This document shows, one piece after another, positions 25,940 through 37,121 of a stretch of 64,000 nt of DNA. The stretch comes from JAGWAJ01 sp026707615 (GTDB taxonomy: Bacteria > Acidobacteriota > Vicinamibacteria > Vicinamibacterales > UBA8438), in NCBI GenBank assembly GCA_965207595.1, contig CBDBMW010000012.1:1674001-1738000 (forward strand). The letters run 5' to 3'. Every line of letters begins with the position of its first letter. The first letter of the stretch is position 1. Below the pieces are notes generated by a model that saw only the letters and a list, made by a program, of their open reading frames with translations, ran no database searches and was not told where the DNA came from. The position numbers were made by a program, and so were the translations under genes.

Positions 25940-27484
25940 TCAGCGGGCGTCCTGATACTCCCCGAAGACGGATCGCAGTGCGTCGGCGACCTCGCCGACC
26001 GTGGCCCGGGCCTCGACCGCGGCGACGATCGGCGGCACGAGGTTGGTCGCGTCCCGCGCCGCGTCCCGCACGGCGTCGAGGGCGGCCCGCGCGGACGCCG
26101 GGTCGCGCGCGGCGCGGAGCGCGGCGACGCGCGCCGCCTGGTCCGCCTCCACGGCCGGATCGATGCGCTGGATCTCGATGGCGCCGCCGTCGTCGGTCGC
26201 GAATCGATTGACCCCGACGACGACGCTATCGCCGCTCTCGATGGCCTGCTGGGCGCGATAGGCGGCTTCCTGGATCTCACGCTGGATGAAGCCGGACTCG
26301 ATCGCGTCGAGGGCGCCCCCCCGCTCGTCGATCCGCTCGAGGATCGCCGCCGCCTCCGCCTCGAGCCGATCCGTGAGCCGCTCGACGGCCCACGAGCCGG
26401 CAACCGGATCGACGGTGTTGGTGACGCCCGTCTCCGAGGCGATGATCTGCTGGGTGCGGAGCGCGATCCGGGCCGCCTCCTCCGTGGGCAGCCCGAGCGC
26501 CTCGTCACGGCCGTTGCAGTGGAGCGACTGCGTGCCGCCGAGCACCGCGGCCAGCGCCTGGAGCGCCACGCGCACGATGTTGTTGTCCGGCTGCTGCGAG
26601 GTGAGCGTGCTGCCGGCGGTCTGGGCATGGAAGCGGAGCTGCTGCGCGCGCGGCTCGGTGGCGCCGAATCGCTCGCGCATGATCCGCGCCCACAGCCGCC
26701 GCGCGGCGCGGTACTTCGCGATCTCCTCGAGAAAGTCGTTGTGCGCGTTGAAGAAGAACGAGAGGCGCCGGCCGAACGAGTCGACGTCGAGGCCCGCGTC
26801 GAGCGCCGCCTGCACGTAGGTCGTCGCGTTCGCGAAGGTGAACGCGATCTCCTGCGCCGCCGTCGAGCCGGCCTCGCGGATGTGGTAGCCGCTGATGGAG
26901 ATGGGATGCCACGCCGGGAGCTCGCGGTCGCAATAGGCGACGATGTCGGTGACGATCCGGAGCGACGCGCGAGGGGGGTAGATGTAGGTGCCGCGCGCCA
27001 CGTACTCCTTCAGGACGTCGTTCTGCAGCGTCCCGGCGATCGACCGCGGCGGCACCCCCTGGCGCCGGGCGGTCGCGACGTAGAGGGCCAGCAGGATGAT
27101 GGCGGTGGCGTTGATGGTCATCGACGTCGACACGCGGTCGAGCGGGATGCCGTCGAACAGCCGCACCATGTCCTCGAGGGAGTCGATGGCGACGCCTACG
27201 CGGCCGACCTCGCCCGCCGCGAGCGGGTGGTCGGAGTCGTAGCCGATCTGCGTCGGCAGGTCGAAGGCGACGCTCAGGCCGCTCACGCCCTGATCGAGCA
27301 GATAGCGGTAGCGGCGATTGGATTCGGCGGCCGTGCCGAACCCGGCGTACTGGCGCATCGACCAGTACCGGCCGCGGTACATCGTCGGGTAGATCCCGCG
27401 CGTGTACGGATACTCGCCGGGGCGCCCGAGGCGGTCGCCCGGGCCGGAAGCGGCGTCGCGGGGGCCGAACGCGCTGGATTCCAT
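25940..27484 (-). CDS. Methylmalonyl-CoA mutase large subunit (catalytic domain only)
   Basis: A 514-residue acyl-CoA mutase TIM-barrel domain. Y36 in YPTMYRGR and R164 in YVARGTYIYPP match the tyrosine and arginine that recognise the methylmalonyl carboxylate, rather than the Phe/Gln of isobutyryl-CoA mutase. H201 in SISGYHIREAG is the usual active-site histidine. The protein ends near residue 514, where full-length mutases continue into a B12-binding domain, so it must pair with a separate small subunit not present here. The reaction interconverts methylmalonyl-CoA and succinyl-CoA in propionate metabolism. The start is the ATG at 27484, 12 bp after a TACAAT element. Confidence 0.9.
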   Translation of the reverse strand: MESSAFGPRDAASGPGDRLGRPGEYPYTRGIYPTMYRGRYWSMRQYAGFGTAAESNRRYRYLLDQGVSGLSVAFDLPTQIGYDSDHPLAAGEVGRVGVAIDSLEDMVRLFDGIPLDRVSTSMTINATAIILLALYVATARRQGVPPRSIAGTLQNDVLKEYVARGTYIYPPRASLRIVTDIVAYCDRELPAWHPISISGYHIREAGSTAAQEIAFTFANATTYVQAALDAGLDVDSFGRRLSFFFNAHNDFLEEIAKYRAARRLWARIMRERFGATEPRAQQLRFHAQTAGSTLTSQQPDNNIVRVALQALAAVLGGTQSLHCNGRDEALGLPTEEAARIALRTQQIIASETGVTNTVDPVAGSWAVERLTDRLEAEAAAILERIDERGGALDAIESGFIQREIQEAAYRAQQAIESGDSVVVGVNRFATDDGGAIEIQRIDPAVEADQAARVAALRAARDPASARAALDAVRDAARDATNLVPPIVAAVEARATVGEVADALRSVFGEYQDAR

Positions 27485-27495
27485 CGAACGCGCAG

Positions 27496-27522
27496 ATTGT
27501 AGCGAAACTCGCGCGCGTTGAA
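27496..27522 (-). promoter_or_regulatory. Possible promoter for the mutase gene
   Basis: On the minus strand TTCAAC (27522-27517) and a near-perfect -10 TACAAT (27501-27496) are 15 bases apart, shorter than ideal. The -10 is only 12 bp from the ATG, which would give a very short leader. Confidence 0.4.
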
Positions 27523-27639
27523 CGGCCGGGAGCCGTTCCGGCGTCGAGGCGGCGACCGCGGGCGGGCGGGACGTCTCGACGCCGAGGACTCCGAGGCGCC
27601 GCCGGCCCCGTGCCTGGCGCGGGAGAGGGGCCACCAGGT

Positions 27640-29208
27640 CTACGTCGCGGGCTGCGGGTCGACCCAGGAGCGGAGGTCGCGGCCGGTCATCTCCGCCGGC
27701 GCGGGCACCCCGGACAGGGCGAGCAGCGTGGGGGCGACGTCGCGCAGCGAGCCGTCCCGCAGCGCGAGGCCCCGCCCCTCGAGGGCGCGGTCGATCAGCA
27801 GGACCGGAACCGGGTTGCGGGTGTGCGCGGTGTGCGGCTGGTCGCGCTCGCCGTCCCACATCTGCTCCGCGTTGCCGTGATCCGCGGTCAGGATGACGCA
27901 GCCGCCGGCCGCGTCGACGGCGCGCACGATGCGCGCCAGACAGGTGTCGAGGGTGGAGACGGCGGCCACGGCGGCGTCGAGGCTGCCGGTATGCCCAACC
28001 ATGTCGGCGTTCGCGAAGTTGCAGATCACGACGTCGTGCCGTCCCGCGCCGACGTCCGCGACGAGGGCGTCGGTGACGGCCGCCGCGCTCATCTCGGGCT
28101 GCAGGTCGTAGGTCGGCACCTTCGGCGACGGCACGAGGATGCGGTCCTCGCCGCCGTAGGGCCGCTCCTCGCCGCCGTTGAAGAAGTAGGTGACGTGCGC
28201 GTACTTCTCCGTCTCGGCCAGCCGCAGGTTGGTGCGGCCGTGCGCGGTCAGGACCTCCGCCACCGTGCCCGACAGGTCCTCCGGCCCGAACGCCATCGGG
28301 AGGTCGAACGTCGCGTCGTACTCGGTCATCGTCGTGACCGCGACGCGCGGGGGGGCCGTGCGGGCGAAGCCGTCGAAGCCCGCATCGGCCAGGGCGCGCG
28401 TGATCTGGCGCACGCGGTCGGCACGGAAGTTGTACAGCACGACCGAATCGTCGTCCCGGACGGGGCCGACGGGCCGACCGTCCGCCACGACCACGCCGGG
28501 CTCGATGAACTCGTCCGTGACGCCGGCGGCGTACGACGCGGCGACGAGCTCCGCCGCGCTCCCGGCCTCGCGCCCCCGACCGAGGACGATGGCGTCGTAC
28601 GCCCGCTCGGTCCGGTCCCAGCGCCGGTCGCGGTCCATGGCGTAGTAGCGTCCGGTGACCGACGCCACGCGCGCCCCGCCCCCGGCCGCGGCCGCTCGCT
28701 CGACCGCCCCGACGAAGTCGGCGCCCCCGGTCGGGGCGGTGTCCCGGCCGTCGGTGACGGCGTGCACGAACACGCGGGACACCCCGAGCCGGGCCGCCAT
28801 GTCCAGGAGGGCGACCAGATGCCGCTGGTGGCTGTGCACCCCGCCGTCCGACACGAGCCCGACGAGGTGCAGTGCGTGCCGATCGCCGGCGCAGCGGGTC
28901 ATCGCGGCGGTCAGCGCGGGATTGCGGAAGAAGTCGCCGTCGCGGATGCTGCGGTCGATGCGCGTCAGATCCTGGTACACCACGCGTCCGGCGCCGAGGT
29001 TCATGTGTCCGACCTCGGAGTTCCCCATCTGGCCGGGGGGCAGGCCCACCGCCTCGCCGCTCGTGACGAGGCTGCCGTGCGGGCAGCGGTCGAGCAGCTC
29101 CTCGTAGACCGGCGTGCGCGCGAGGCGGATGGCGTTCCGATCCGGGCTCTCGCTCAGTCCCCACCCGTCGAAGACGACGAGCACGACGGGGCGGCGCGGT
29201 CGGTTCAT
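27640..29208 (-). CDS. gpmI: 2,3-bisphosphoglycerate-independent phosphoglycerate mutase
   Basis: A 522-residue glycolytic enzyme interconverting 3- and 2-phosphoglycerate, with two manganese ions. The first metal aspartate is in VVFDGWG (about 12-17); the phospho-serine is S64 in GQMGNSEVGHMN; HAVTDGRDT, NFRADR, TMTEYD, KYAHVTYFFNGG, NFANADMVGHTG and LTADHGNAE carry the remaining ligands. Length is standard. It lies 155 bp upstream of the mutase gene on the same strand and diverges from the secreted protein at 29417. Confidence 0.97.
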   Translation of the reverse strand: MNRPRRPVVLVVFDGWGLSESPDRNAIRLARTPVYEELLDRCPHGSLVTSGEAVGLPPGQMGNSEVGHMNLGAGRVVYQDLTRIDRSIRDGDFFRNPALTAAMTRCAGDRHALHLVGLVSDGGVHSHQRHLVALLDMAARLGVSRVFVHAVTDGRDTAPTGGADFVGAVERAAAAGGGARVASVTGRYYAMDRDRRWDRTERAYDAIVLGRGREAGSAAELVAASYAAGVTDEFIEPGVVVADGRPVGPVRDDDSVVLYNFRADRVRQITRALADAGFDGFARTAPPRVAVTTMTEYDATFDLPMAFGPEDLSGTVAEVLTAHGRTNLRLAETEKYAHVTYFFNGGEERPYGGEDRILVPSPKVPTYDLQPEMSAAAVTDALVADVGAGRHDVVICNFANADMVGHTGSLDAAVAAVSTLDTCLARIVRAVDAAGGCVILTADHGNAEQMWDGERDQPHTAHTRNPVPVLLIDRALEGRGLALRDGSLRDVAPTLLALSGVPAPAEMTGRDLRSWVDPQPAT

Positions 29209-29321
29209 CGGGGGGGCTCTCGGCCGGCGGCGGCCGCCGCCGGCCGAATCATACCACGCGACCGGCGATGGCTTCGTCCGTAACTCCTTGTATTTGAACG
29301 GCTTGAATCGTTCGGCCCGGA

Positions 29322-29350
29322 TTGACTTGCAGCCGGCGCCACTCTATGAT
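29322..29350 (+). promoter_or_regulatory. Consensus sigma-70 type promoter
   Basis: TTGACT at 29322-29327 and TATGAT at 29345-29350 with exactly 17 bases between them. It is the best match to the consensus in the window and lies 67 bp before the ATG of the secreted-protein gene, in the divergent gap after gpmI. The surrounding 100 bases are clearly richer in A and T. Confidence 0.8.
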
Positions 29351-29416
29351 CAGATGTTCACCGAACTGATGCTCACTTTCGACGCGGATCAACTCTGTCG
29401 CGGGAGATCAACTCCG

Positions 29417-30439
29417 ATGCACCCCATTGCCCGGCGCCTGTCCCGGCACTCCCTGATGGCGGCCTCGGTCGTCGCCACCGCCCTGCTGCTGGCCGCCGCG
29501 CCGGTCGCGGCCCAGGACCTCGAAGACTGGCAGGAGGACGAGCTTCGATCGCTGTGCGATGTCGTCAGGAGCGCGCGCGCCGGCGAGATCGTGGCCCTGG
29601 AAGACCCGTTCGAGATGGCCCCCACGTTCATCAAGGCCACCGACGGCGAGACCTACGTGCCGTTCACGCTGACGATCGATCCGGACGCGGTCGCGGACGA
29701 CGTGGCCATCTACCTGTACGTGGACGAGCACCAGGACGGACCGGTCGAGCCGGGCGACGAGGATTGTCCGCAGGGGGTCTTCGCGGACGCCTATTTCGTT
29801 GGCGCGCCGGAGTCCGACGGGGCGGTGCGGATCAGCCGGGCGTTCAACGCTCCGGGCGGCCTGTACGACGTCTACGTGGCCGTTCGCGACAGCGCCGGCG
29901 AGGACGGCGACCGGAACGACGATCCGACCGTCCTGCTGCTGCGGAACGAGGTCGAGGTGCCCGACTTCTGGACTCCCGACCTGCAGATCAGCACGATTTT
30001 CGTTGCCGAGTCGATCGCGCCGCTCAATGCGCCGCTGACCCCGGAGCAGCAGATCATGCGGCCCTACGCGCTCGGCGCGTTCGAGATTCTCCCGAAGTTC
30101 GACCTGAGCTTCACGCAGGGAGAGGAGCTCGCGCCGCTCTTCTTCGTCTACAACCCGGGTCTGCAGGATGGTGCGAAGCCGAACGTGACGGTGGAGTTCG
30201 ACTTTCACCGGCAGACGGCGGACGGCGAGGAGTTCTTCAACCGGACCCCGCCGCAGGAGTTCAACAGCCAGACCCTGCCTCCGGACTTCGATCTGACGAT
30301 CGGTCACCAGATCGTGGCCGGGCAGCAGGTGCCGCTGCGGAGCTTCCCGGCGGGCAGCTACCGCCTCGAGGTCAAGGTGACGGACAACACGTCCGGGGCG
30401 GAGGTCGTCCACAACATCGCCTTCAGCGTGGGGGCGTAG
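29417..30439 (+). CDS. Secreted protein of unknown function, paired with an outer-membrane barrel
   Basis: A 340-residue protein with a clear signal peptide (SLMAASVVATALLLAAAPVAAQ, cleavage near 33). The mature part is acidic and beta-rich: a first domain with PFTLTIDPDAVADDVAIYLYV and RNEVEVPDFWTPDLQIS, a second with ALGAFEILPKFDLSFTQGE and FFVYNPG, and a C-terminal strand pair YRLEVKVTDNTSGAEVV. The two-domain plan resembles parts of GWxTD-type proteins seen in Acidobacteria, but I do not see the GWxTD motif itself. It follows a strong promoter and is 12 bp upstream of the barrel protein, so both should be made together at a high level. Confidence 0.75.
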   Translation: MHPIARRLSRHSLMAASVVATALLLAAAPVAAQDLEDWQEDELRSLCDVVRSARAGEIVALEDPFEMAPTFIKATDGETYVPFTLTIDPDAVADDVAIYLYVDEHQDGPVEPGDEDCPQGVFADAYFVGAPESDGAVRISRAFNAPGGLYDVYVAVRDSAGEDGDRNDDPTVLLLRNEVEVPDFWTPDLQISTIFVAESIAPLNAPLTPEQQIMRPYALGAFEILPKFDLSFTQGEELAPLFFVYNPGLQDGAKPNVTVEFDFHRQTADGEEFFNRTPPQEFNSQTLPPDFDLTIGHQIVAGQQVPLRSFPAGSYRLEVKVTDNTSGAEVVHNIAFSVGA

Positions 30440-30451
30440 CCGGAGCAACCC

Positions 30452-32428
30452 GTGTTCCAGGCCCGACGGCGGTCGGCCGGCGCCGCGCCCGACGAGCGGA
30501 CAGCACAGGGTTCCCGTGTGCACCGGCGGCCCCTGCCGGCGCGGGGCGCCGTGCGGATCGCCGCCGTGGCCGCCGCGCTGCTGGTCACGGGCGCGGGGGC
30601 GGCGGCGGGCCCGTCCGAGAGCACCGGGAACCTCAGCGGGACAGTCACGGATCAGGCAGGGGCACCGCTCGGCCGCGTTCTCGTCTCGGCTTCCGGCCCG
30701 TCGGGAACGACGCTGGTGCTGGGCACCGTCGCGGGCGAGTTCGCGTTCCGCGCCCTGCCCCCCGGCCGCTACCTGGTCCGAGCGCACCGCGCCGGCTTCC
30801 ACGCTTCGCGGCTGGAGGTCGACGTCCGGACCGACTCCGACACGTTCGTCGGCGAGATGCAGTTGCTGCGGGCGCCGCCTCGCGCGCCGACGCCTCCCAT
30901 CCGCATGGCGGGTGCAGGGCTCGGCGCACCCGCGAGCGGTGCGGGACAGGCGGCGGCCCCGGAAGGCGCCGCGGCCGGGGACCCGGCGGCCGCCCCTGCC
31001 TCCGGCACCGTCGCGACGAGGTTCTGGCGGCTGGGCCGGGCTCGTCGCAGCGTGCTCAAGAGCCGCAACTGGGAGCCGGTCGCGGCGGTCGAGGCGGACC
31101 TCGATCGCCTCGACGTGCCGCTCGGTCGCGGGCCGATCACCGACTACGTGAGCGGGCTCCCGGTAACCGGTGAGGTCCAGTTCCTCACGCGAGCCACGCT
31201 GGACGGGCCGCTCCGGTGGCGCTCGGCCACGGGCGTCCCCCCCGGACAGATCGCCTATTTCGCCGTGACGCCCACGACCGAGGGCGAAGCCGCGTGGGCC
31301 GTTCGAGGCGCGGTCAACATGACCGCGGGCAACGCGTCGGCATGGGCGGTGTCGGGGCGGCTCGCCGGCAACCCGCACGACGATCACGATCTCGATCTGC
31401 GGATTTCGTACAGCCGGCAGCAGTACGCCAGCTCGGGCCAGCCGGCCCGGCCGCTGGGTGCGGACGGTCGCGGGCGCCCGAGCCGGGAGGTCGCGAGCAT
31501 CCGGGCGTTCGACACCTGGACGCCCTCGTCGCGCGTCACCGTAGGCTACGGCGCGGACCTCGCCGGCTACGGCTACCTGGAGGACGGACGGCTCTTCAGC
31601 CCGCGCGCCCACCTGACGGTCACGCCGATCGCCCGGACCCGCGTGCGCGTCGGCCTGTCGCGCAGGATGACCGCTCCGGGCGCGGAGCAGTTCCTTCCGC
31701 CGGGGTCCGGAGTCTGGCTCCCGCCGGAACGCACGTTCGCGTCGCTGTCGGGCGTCGACCCCCTCCGGGCCGAGCGGACCCGGCACGTCGAGGTCGCCCT
31801 GGAACGCGACGTCGGAAGGGGCTCGACGATCGAGGTGCGGCGGTTCCGGCAGGACATCGCGGGGCAGATGGTCACCCTGTTCGGGATGAGCGGGGCCTCG
31901 TTCCGGGACGCGTTCGCCGCCCCGGGCGGGCACTACCGGCTGGCCAGCATGCACGGTGCGCTGGCCGACGGTTGGGGGGTCCGGTTCAGCCACGGCGACG
32001 ACGAACGCCTCCGCGGCGTGATCGACTACAACGTGGTCCGGGCGGACTGGGCTCCCGGAGCGGGCTTCGGGGGCTCGGCTGCGCTGGTCAGCCTGCTCGC
32101 CGGCGGAGGGGATCGGTTTCACGACGTGACGACGACGTTCGAGGCCGAGGTGCCTGAGACGGCGACGCGCATCCTCGCGCTGGTCCGCATCAGCGGCGCG
32201 TTCGCGCGGATGATGCACGACACGCTGGCATCCGGCGTCAACGCCCGCTTCGACGTGCGGGTGACGCAGCGGCTGCCCTTCTCGCCCTTCGACGGCAGCA
32301 CGTGGGAGTTGCTCGTGGCCCTGCGCAGCCTCTTCCACGATCCGGCGTTCGGCGCGTCGACCTACGATGAGCTCCTCGTGGTCGATGCACCGCCCCAGCT
32401 CGTCGGCGGCCTGGTCGTGCATTTCTGA
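30452..32428 (+). CDS. Outer-membrane beta-barrel protein with CarboxypepD_reg-like N-domain
   Basis: A 658-residue protein starting at GTG 30452 (GGAG upstream). After a signal segment (about 35-52) comes a CarboxypepD_reg-like domain at about 57-140 (LSGTVTDQAGAPLGRVLVSAS, read in part). An Ala/Gly/Pro linker (150-188) follows, then a barrel made of alternating strands to the end, closing with GGLVVHF, an aromatic C-terminal residue as in outer-membrane proteins. A TonB-dependent receptor plug domain is not visible between linker and barrel. It may be a plug-less receptor relative or a porin-like secretion partner for the preceding protein. Confidence 0.8.
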   Translation: MFQARRRSAGAAPDERTAQGSRVHRRPLPARGAVRIAAVAAALLVTGAGAAAGPSESTGNLSGTVTDQAGAPLGRVLVSASGPSGTTLVLGTVAGEFAFRALPPGRYLVRAHRAGFHASRLEVDVRTDSDTFVGEMQLLRAPPRAPTPPIRMAGAGLGAPASGAGQAAAPEGAAAGDPAAAPASGTVATRFWRLGRARRSVLKSRNWEPVAAVEADLDRLDVPLGRGPITDYVSGLPVTGEVQFLTRATLDGPLRWRSATGVPPGQIAYFAVTPTTEGEAAWAVRGAVNMTAGNASAWAVSGRLAGNPHDDHDLDLRISYSRQQYASSGQPARPLGADGRGRPSREVASIRAFDTWTPSSRVTVGYGADLAGYGYLEDGRLFSPRAHLTVTPIARTRVRVGLSRRMTAPGAEQFLPPGSGVWLPPERTFASLSGVDPLRAERTRHVEVALERDVGRGSTIEVRRFRQDIAGQMVTLFGMSGASFRDAFAAPGGHYRLASMHGALADGWGVRFSHGDDERLRGVIDYNVVRADWAPGAGFGGSAALVSLLAGGGDRFHDVTTTFEAEVPETATRILALVRISGAFARMMHDTLASGVNARFDVRVTQRLPFSPFDGSTWELLVALRSLFHDPAFGASTYDELLVVDAPPQLVGGLVVHF

Positions 32429-32607
32429 GGCACGCCGCGCGAGGCGTCGCCCCCGGGTGTTTCCAGGCCGGCGTGCCGTGTCCCCGGCGGGCACGGGCGA
32501 TTCAAGAATTTGTCACCGGCGATCCACTTTGTTGGCTCGGCCCGGTCCTCCGCGCCCCCGGCGGGAGGAGTCCGCCCGCCGGCTGGCCGGTCTGTTCCCC
32601 GGGTCGA

Positions 32608-32623
32608 AGGCACTCCTTTTGCA
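32608..32623 (+). promoter_or_regulatory. Predicted sigma-54 (RpoN) promoter
   Basis: AGGCACTCCTTTTGCA carries GG (32609-32610) and GC (32621-32622) with the required 10 bases between them, in good agreement with TGGCAC-N5-TTGCA. It lies 33 bp before the ATG of the histidine kinase, whose partner is a sigma-54 activator. No competing sigma-70 elements are seen nearby. Confidence 0.65.
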
Positions 32624-32655
32624 TGGATTTGCCAGCGTACTGGTGGTGTGCGTAG

Positions 32656-35565
32656 ATGACGGTGGTTGAGACCGATGCGGCGCGGCGGCGCCTGGCACCC
32701 GTGACCCGGGTGCTGCTGGGCGTGGGCGTCGTGGCCGTCCTCGGATGCCTGGCCGTCGCCAACGTCGCCGTGCAGGCCACCTGGCGGGCCGTCGCCGACG
32801 GCGTGCGCTGGGAACAGCGGCCGGAGGGCCTCGTCGCCGCCACCGTGGAGCCCGGCACCGCGGGCGCCCGGGCCGGGTTGCTCCCCGGGGACGTCCTCCT
32901 GGACGTCGACGGGGAACCGGTCGAGTCGCATGCCGACCTCCGCGTGCTCCTGCGCGGGGGGGGCGGCCGCGACGCGCCGTTGATCTACACCGTGCTGCGC
33001 CTGCGCGAGTCGCAGGCGTATCGGGTGACGGTCGAGCGGGTGCCGGCCGTCAACCTCCCGGTCTACCTCGTGCTGGCCGGCGTCGGCCTGTTCGGCCTGC
33101 TGGTCGGGGCCTCCGTCCGCATCCGGCGGCCCGGCCACCAGGCGACGCTGCATTTCTTCTGGCTGACGGTCGCCTTCTTCGGGGTCTTCGCATTCTCGTT
33201 CAGCGGCCGCCTCGACCGGCTCGACTGGGTCTTCTTCTGGGCGGACGAAGTCTCGCTCCTGATGCTCGCGCCGCTCTTCCTGCACTTCGCGCTGGTCTTC
33301 CCCGAGCGTTCGTCCGGATGGATGCGCCGGCTGCCCGGCGTCCGGGTACTGCCGGCCGTGTACGCGCCGGCGCTTCTGCTCGGCGCCGCGCAGGCGGCCG
33401 CCGTGCTCCAGGGCCGCGGGAGCGGAGGGTTCACCGGCACCGTGGAGACCATCTGGGAGCTGCAGCACCTCTACCTCGCGGGCTGCATCCTCGGCGGTCT
33501 GGCGGCGATGATCACGGCCCTCCGCCGTGTCACCTCGGTAACGGCGCGGCGCCAGCTCCGGTGGGTCGTGTCGGGCGCGGTGCTCGGAGGGGTGCCGTTC
33601 ACCTGCGCGTACGCCGTCCCCTACGCACTGGGATTCACGCCCGCGGCGGGCCTCGAGCTGACCGCGGTGCCACTCGCCCTGGTTCCGCTGGCCTTCGCCT
33701 CCGCGATCGTCCACTACCGCCTGCGCGACGTCGAGGTGATCGTCAAGCGGAACCTCGGCTACGCGGCGGTGGTCGCCGCCATGGCGACTCTCTACCTGGT
33801 TCTCACCTACCTCTGGTCGGAGGTGGTCAGCGAGGACTCCGACGGCCGCGACTGGCTCATCGCGCTGCTGACGGCGGCGGTCGTCATCCTGCTCGCAGGC
33901 CCGGTGAAGAGGGCCATCCAGACGCTCGTCGATCGCGCCTACTACCGGGACCGGTTCGACCATCGCCGGGCGCTGGTCCGGTTCGCGCGCGACCTCAATT
34001 CGGACCTCGATCTCGCGCGACTCAGCGAGCGACTCGTGGCCCAGGTCTCGCAGTCCCTCGGCGTCGAACGCACGGCGCTGCTGCTGGGCCCGAGTCCCGC
34101 GCCGGAGGGAGCCTCCGCCCCGGCCGGGGACTTCCGGCCCATTCGCTGGACCGGCTTCGAGCGCCCGCTGCCCCTGCTGCCGCGCGCCTCGGCCATCGGC
34201 CGCCGCCTCGCCGCCCAGCACACGGCGCTGCTCGACGATCCGGCAACGGTCCGGAAGTACCCGAGCGAGGAGCTGGCGGCGTGGCGGGACCGGGGGCTCT
34301 ACTACTTCGTGCCCTGCATCGCCGAAGGCGCGACCATCGCGGTGATGGCGCTCGGGCGCAGGGAGAGCGGCGGACCGCTCAGCAGCGAGGACATCACGCT
34401 GCTCGGCGCCGTAGCCGGCCAGGTGGCGATGGCGGTCGCGAACGGTCGGCTCTACGGCCAGTTGCAGGCGAAGGCCGGCGAGCTGGATCGGATGCGGCAG
34501 TTCAGCGAGCGCATCGTCGACTCGCTCAGCGACGGATTGCTCGTGCTCGACGTCGAGGATCGCGTCGTGCGGTGGAACCCTCGCCTCGAGGAGCTCTACG
34601 GCCTCTCGCGCGGTACCGCGGTCGGGGCCCCGCTGGAAGACCTGTTCGACGCCGACTTCGTCCGGCGGCTGCGGCAGGCGCGGGCCGAGACGCCGGTTCG
34701 CGGGGTGCTGTACCGCGTTCCGCTCGTCTCGCGGCACGAGCCGCCGCGGCCGCTGCTGGTGAACGCGGCCACGGCGCCGCTGCAGACTCCGGATGGCAGC
34801 CGAGGCGGAACCACCGTGATCGTCGAGGACATCACCTCGCGCGTGCAACTGGAGGAGCAGTTGCAGATCTCCGAGAAGATGGCGTCGATCGGTCTGCTCG
34901 CGGCCGGCGTCGCGCACGAGGTGAATACGCCGCTCACGGGGATCTCGAGCTTCACGCAGATGCTCCTCGATGGAGCGGATCCCGCGGATCCGCGCACCCG
35001 CCTGCTGGAGAAGATCGAGCGGCAGACCTTCCGGGCGGCCCGGATCGTGAACGGACTGCTGAACCTGGCCCGCCCCTCGGACGCGAAGGGCCCCCTCGAC
35101 CTGAACGCCGTCATCCACGACGTGCTCAGCCTGCTCGAGCACCAGCTCGAGACCGGCAACGTGCGGATTCGGCGCGTGCTCGCGGAGTCGCCGCCCGTCG
35201 TCCAGGGCGTCGAGTTCAAGATCCAGCAGGTCTTCCTCAACCTCTTCCTGAACGCACGCGACTCCATGCCGGCCGGGGGCTGGCTCACGGTCAGCACCCG
35301 CCACGCGGATGGTCGGGCGATCGTGGAGGTGGGAGATACCGGCTCCGGGATTCCGGCCGAGCACCTCTCCCGCATCTACGACCCGTTCTTCACCACCAAG
35401 GCGGTCGGGCAGGGCACCGGTCTGGGGCTCTCCATCACCTACGGCGTGATTCAGGAGCACCAGGGCACGATCGAATGCGACAGCCAGCCCGGACGCGGCA
35501 CGCGCTTTCGCATCCGCCTGCCGCTGGCGGACCGCCCGGGGGCGGTCGCCACGGGAAGCGGGTAA
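32656..35565 (+). CDS. Membrane histidine kinase with PDZ, GAF and PAS domains
   Basis: A 969-residue sensor kinase. A first membrane helix (about 17-40) is followed by an extracytoplasmic PDZ domain (about 50-122, GLVAATVEPGTAGARAGLLPGD in part). About seven more helices follow to residue 420, with HYRLRDVEVIVKRNLGY before the last pair. Then come GAF (about 440-600), PAS (about 615-730, RIVDSLSDGLLVLD) and HisKA with H754 in GVAHEVNTPL. The HATPase_c domain has NLFLNARDSMPAGG, GDTGSGIP and GTGLGLSI. The PDZ domain suggests sensing of peptides or misfolded envelope proteins. It is 9 bp upstream of its response regulator and downstream of a sigma-54 promoter. Confidence 0.93.
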   Translation: MTVVETDAARRRLAPVTRVLLGVGVVAVLGCLAVANVAVQATWRAVADGVRWEQRPEGLVAATVEPGTAGARAGLLPGDVLLDVDGEPVESHADLRVLLRGGGGRDAPLIYTVLRLRESQAYRVTVERVPAVNLPVYLVLAGVGLFGLLVGASVRIRRPGHQATLHFFWLTVAFFGVFAFSFSGRLDRLDWVFFWADEVSLLMLAPLFLHFALVFPERSSGWMRRLPGVRVLPAVYAPALLLGAAQAAAVLQGRGSGGFTGTVETIWELQHLYLAGCILGGLAAMITALRRVTSVTARRQLRWVVSGAVLGGVPFTCAYAVPYALGFTPAAGLELTAVPLALVPLAFASAIVHYRLRDVEVIVKRNLGYAAVVAAMATLYLVLTYLWSEVVSEDSDGRDWLIALLTAAVVILLAGPVKRAIQTLVDRAYYRDRFDHRRALVRFARDLNSDLDLARLSERLVAQVSQSLGVERTALLLGPSPAPEGASAPAGDFRPIRWTGFERPLPLLPRASAIGRRLAAQHTALLDDPATVRKYPSEELAAWRDRGLYYFVPCIAEGATIAVMALGRRESGGPLSSEDITLLGAVAGQVAMAVANGRLYGQLQAKAGELDRMRQFSERIVDSLSDGLLVLDVEDRVVRWNPRLEELYGLSRGTAVGAPLEDLFDADFVRRLRQARAETPVRGVLYRVPLVSRHEPPRPLLVNAATAPLQTPDGSRGGTTVIVEDITSRVQLEEQLQISEKMASIGLLAAGVAHEVNTPLTGISSFTQMLLDGADPADPRTRLLEKIERQTFRAARIVNGLLNLARPSDAKGPLDLNAVIHDVLSLLEHQLETGNVRIRRVLAESPPVVQGVEFKIQQVFLNLFLNARDSMPAGGWLTVSTRHADGRAIVEVGDTGSGIPAEHLSRIYDPFFTTKAVGQGTGLGLSITYGVIQEHQGTIECDSQPGRGTRFRIRLPLADRPGAVATGSG

Positions 35566-35574
35566 GGTACAGGC

Positions 35575-37074
<1,500 letters not shown>

Positions 37075-37121
37075 CGGCGGCCGAGCGGGTCGGGGCGAGT
37101 CCACGGGCCCCGGGGGCCGGC

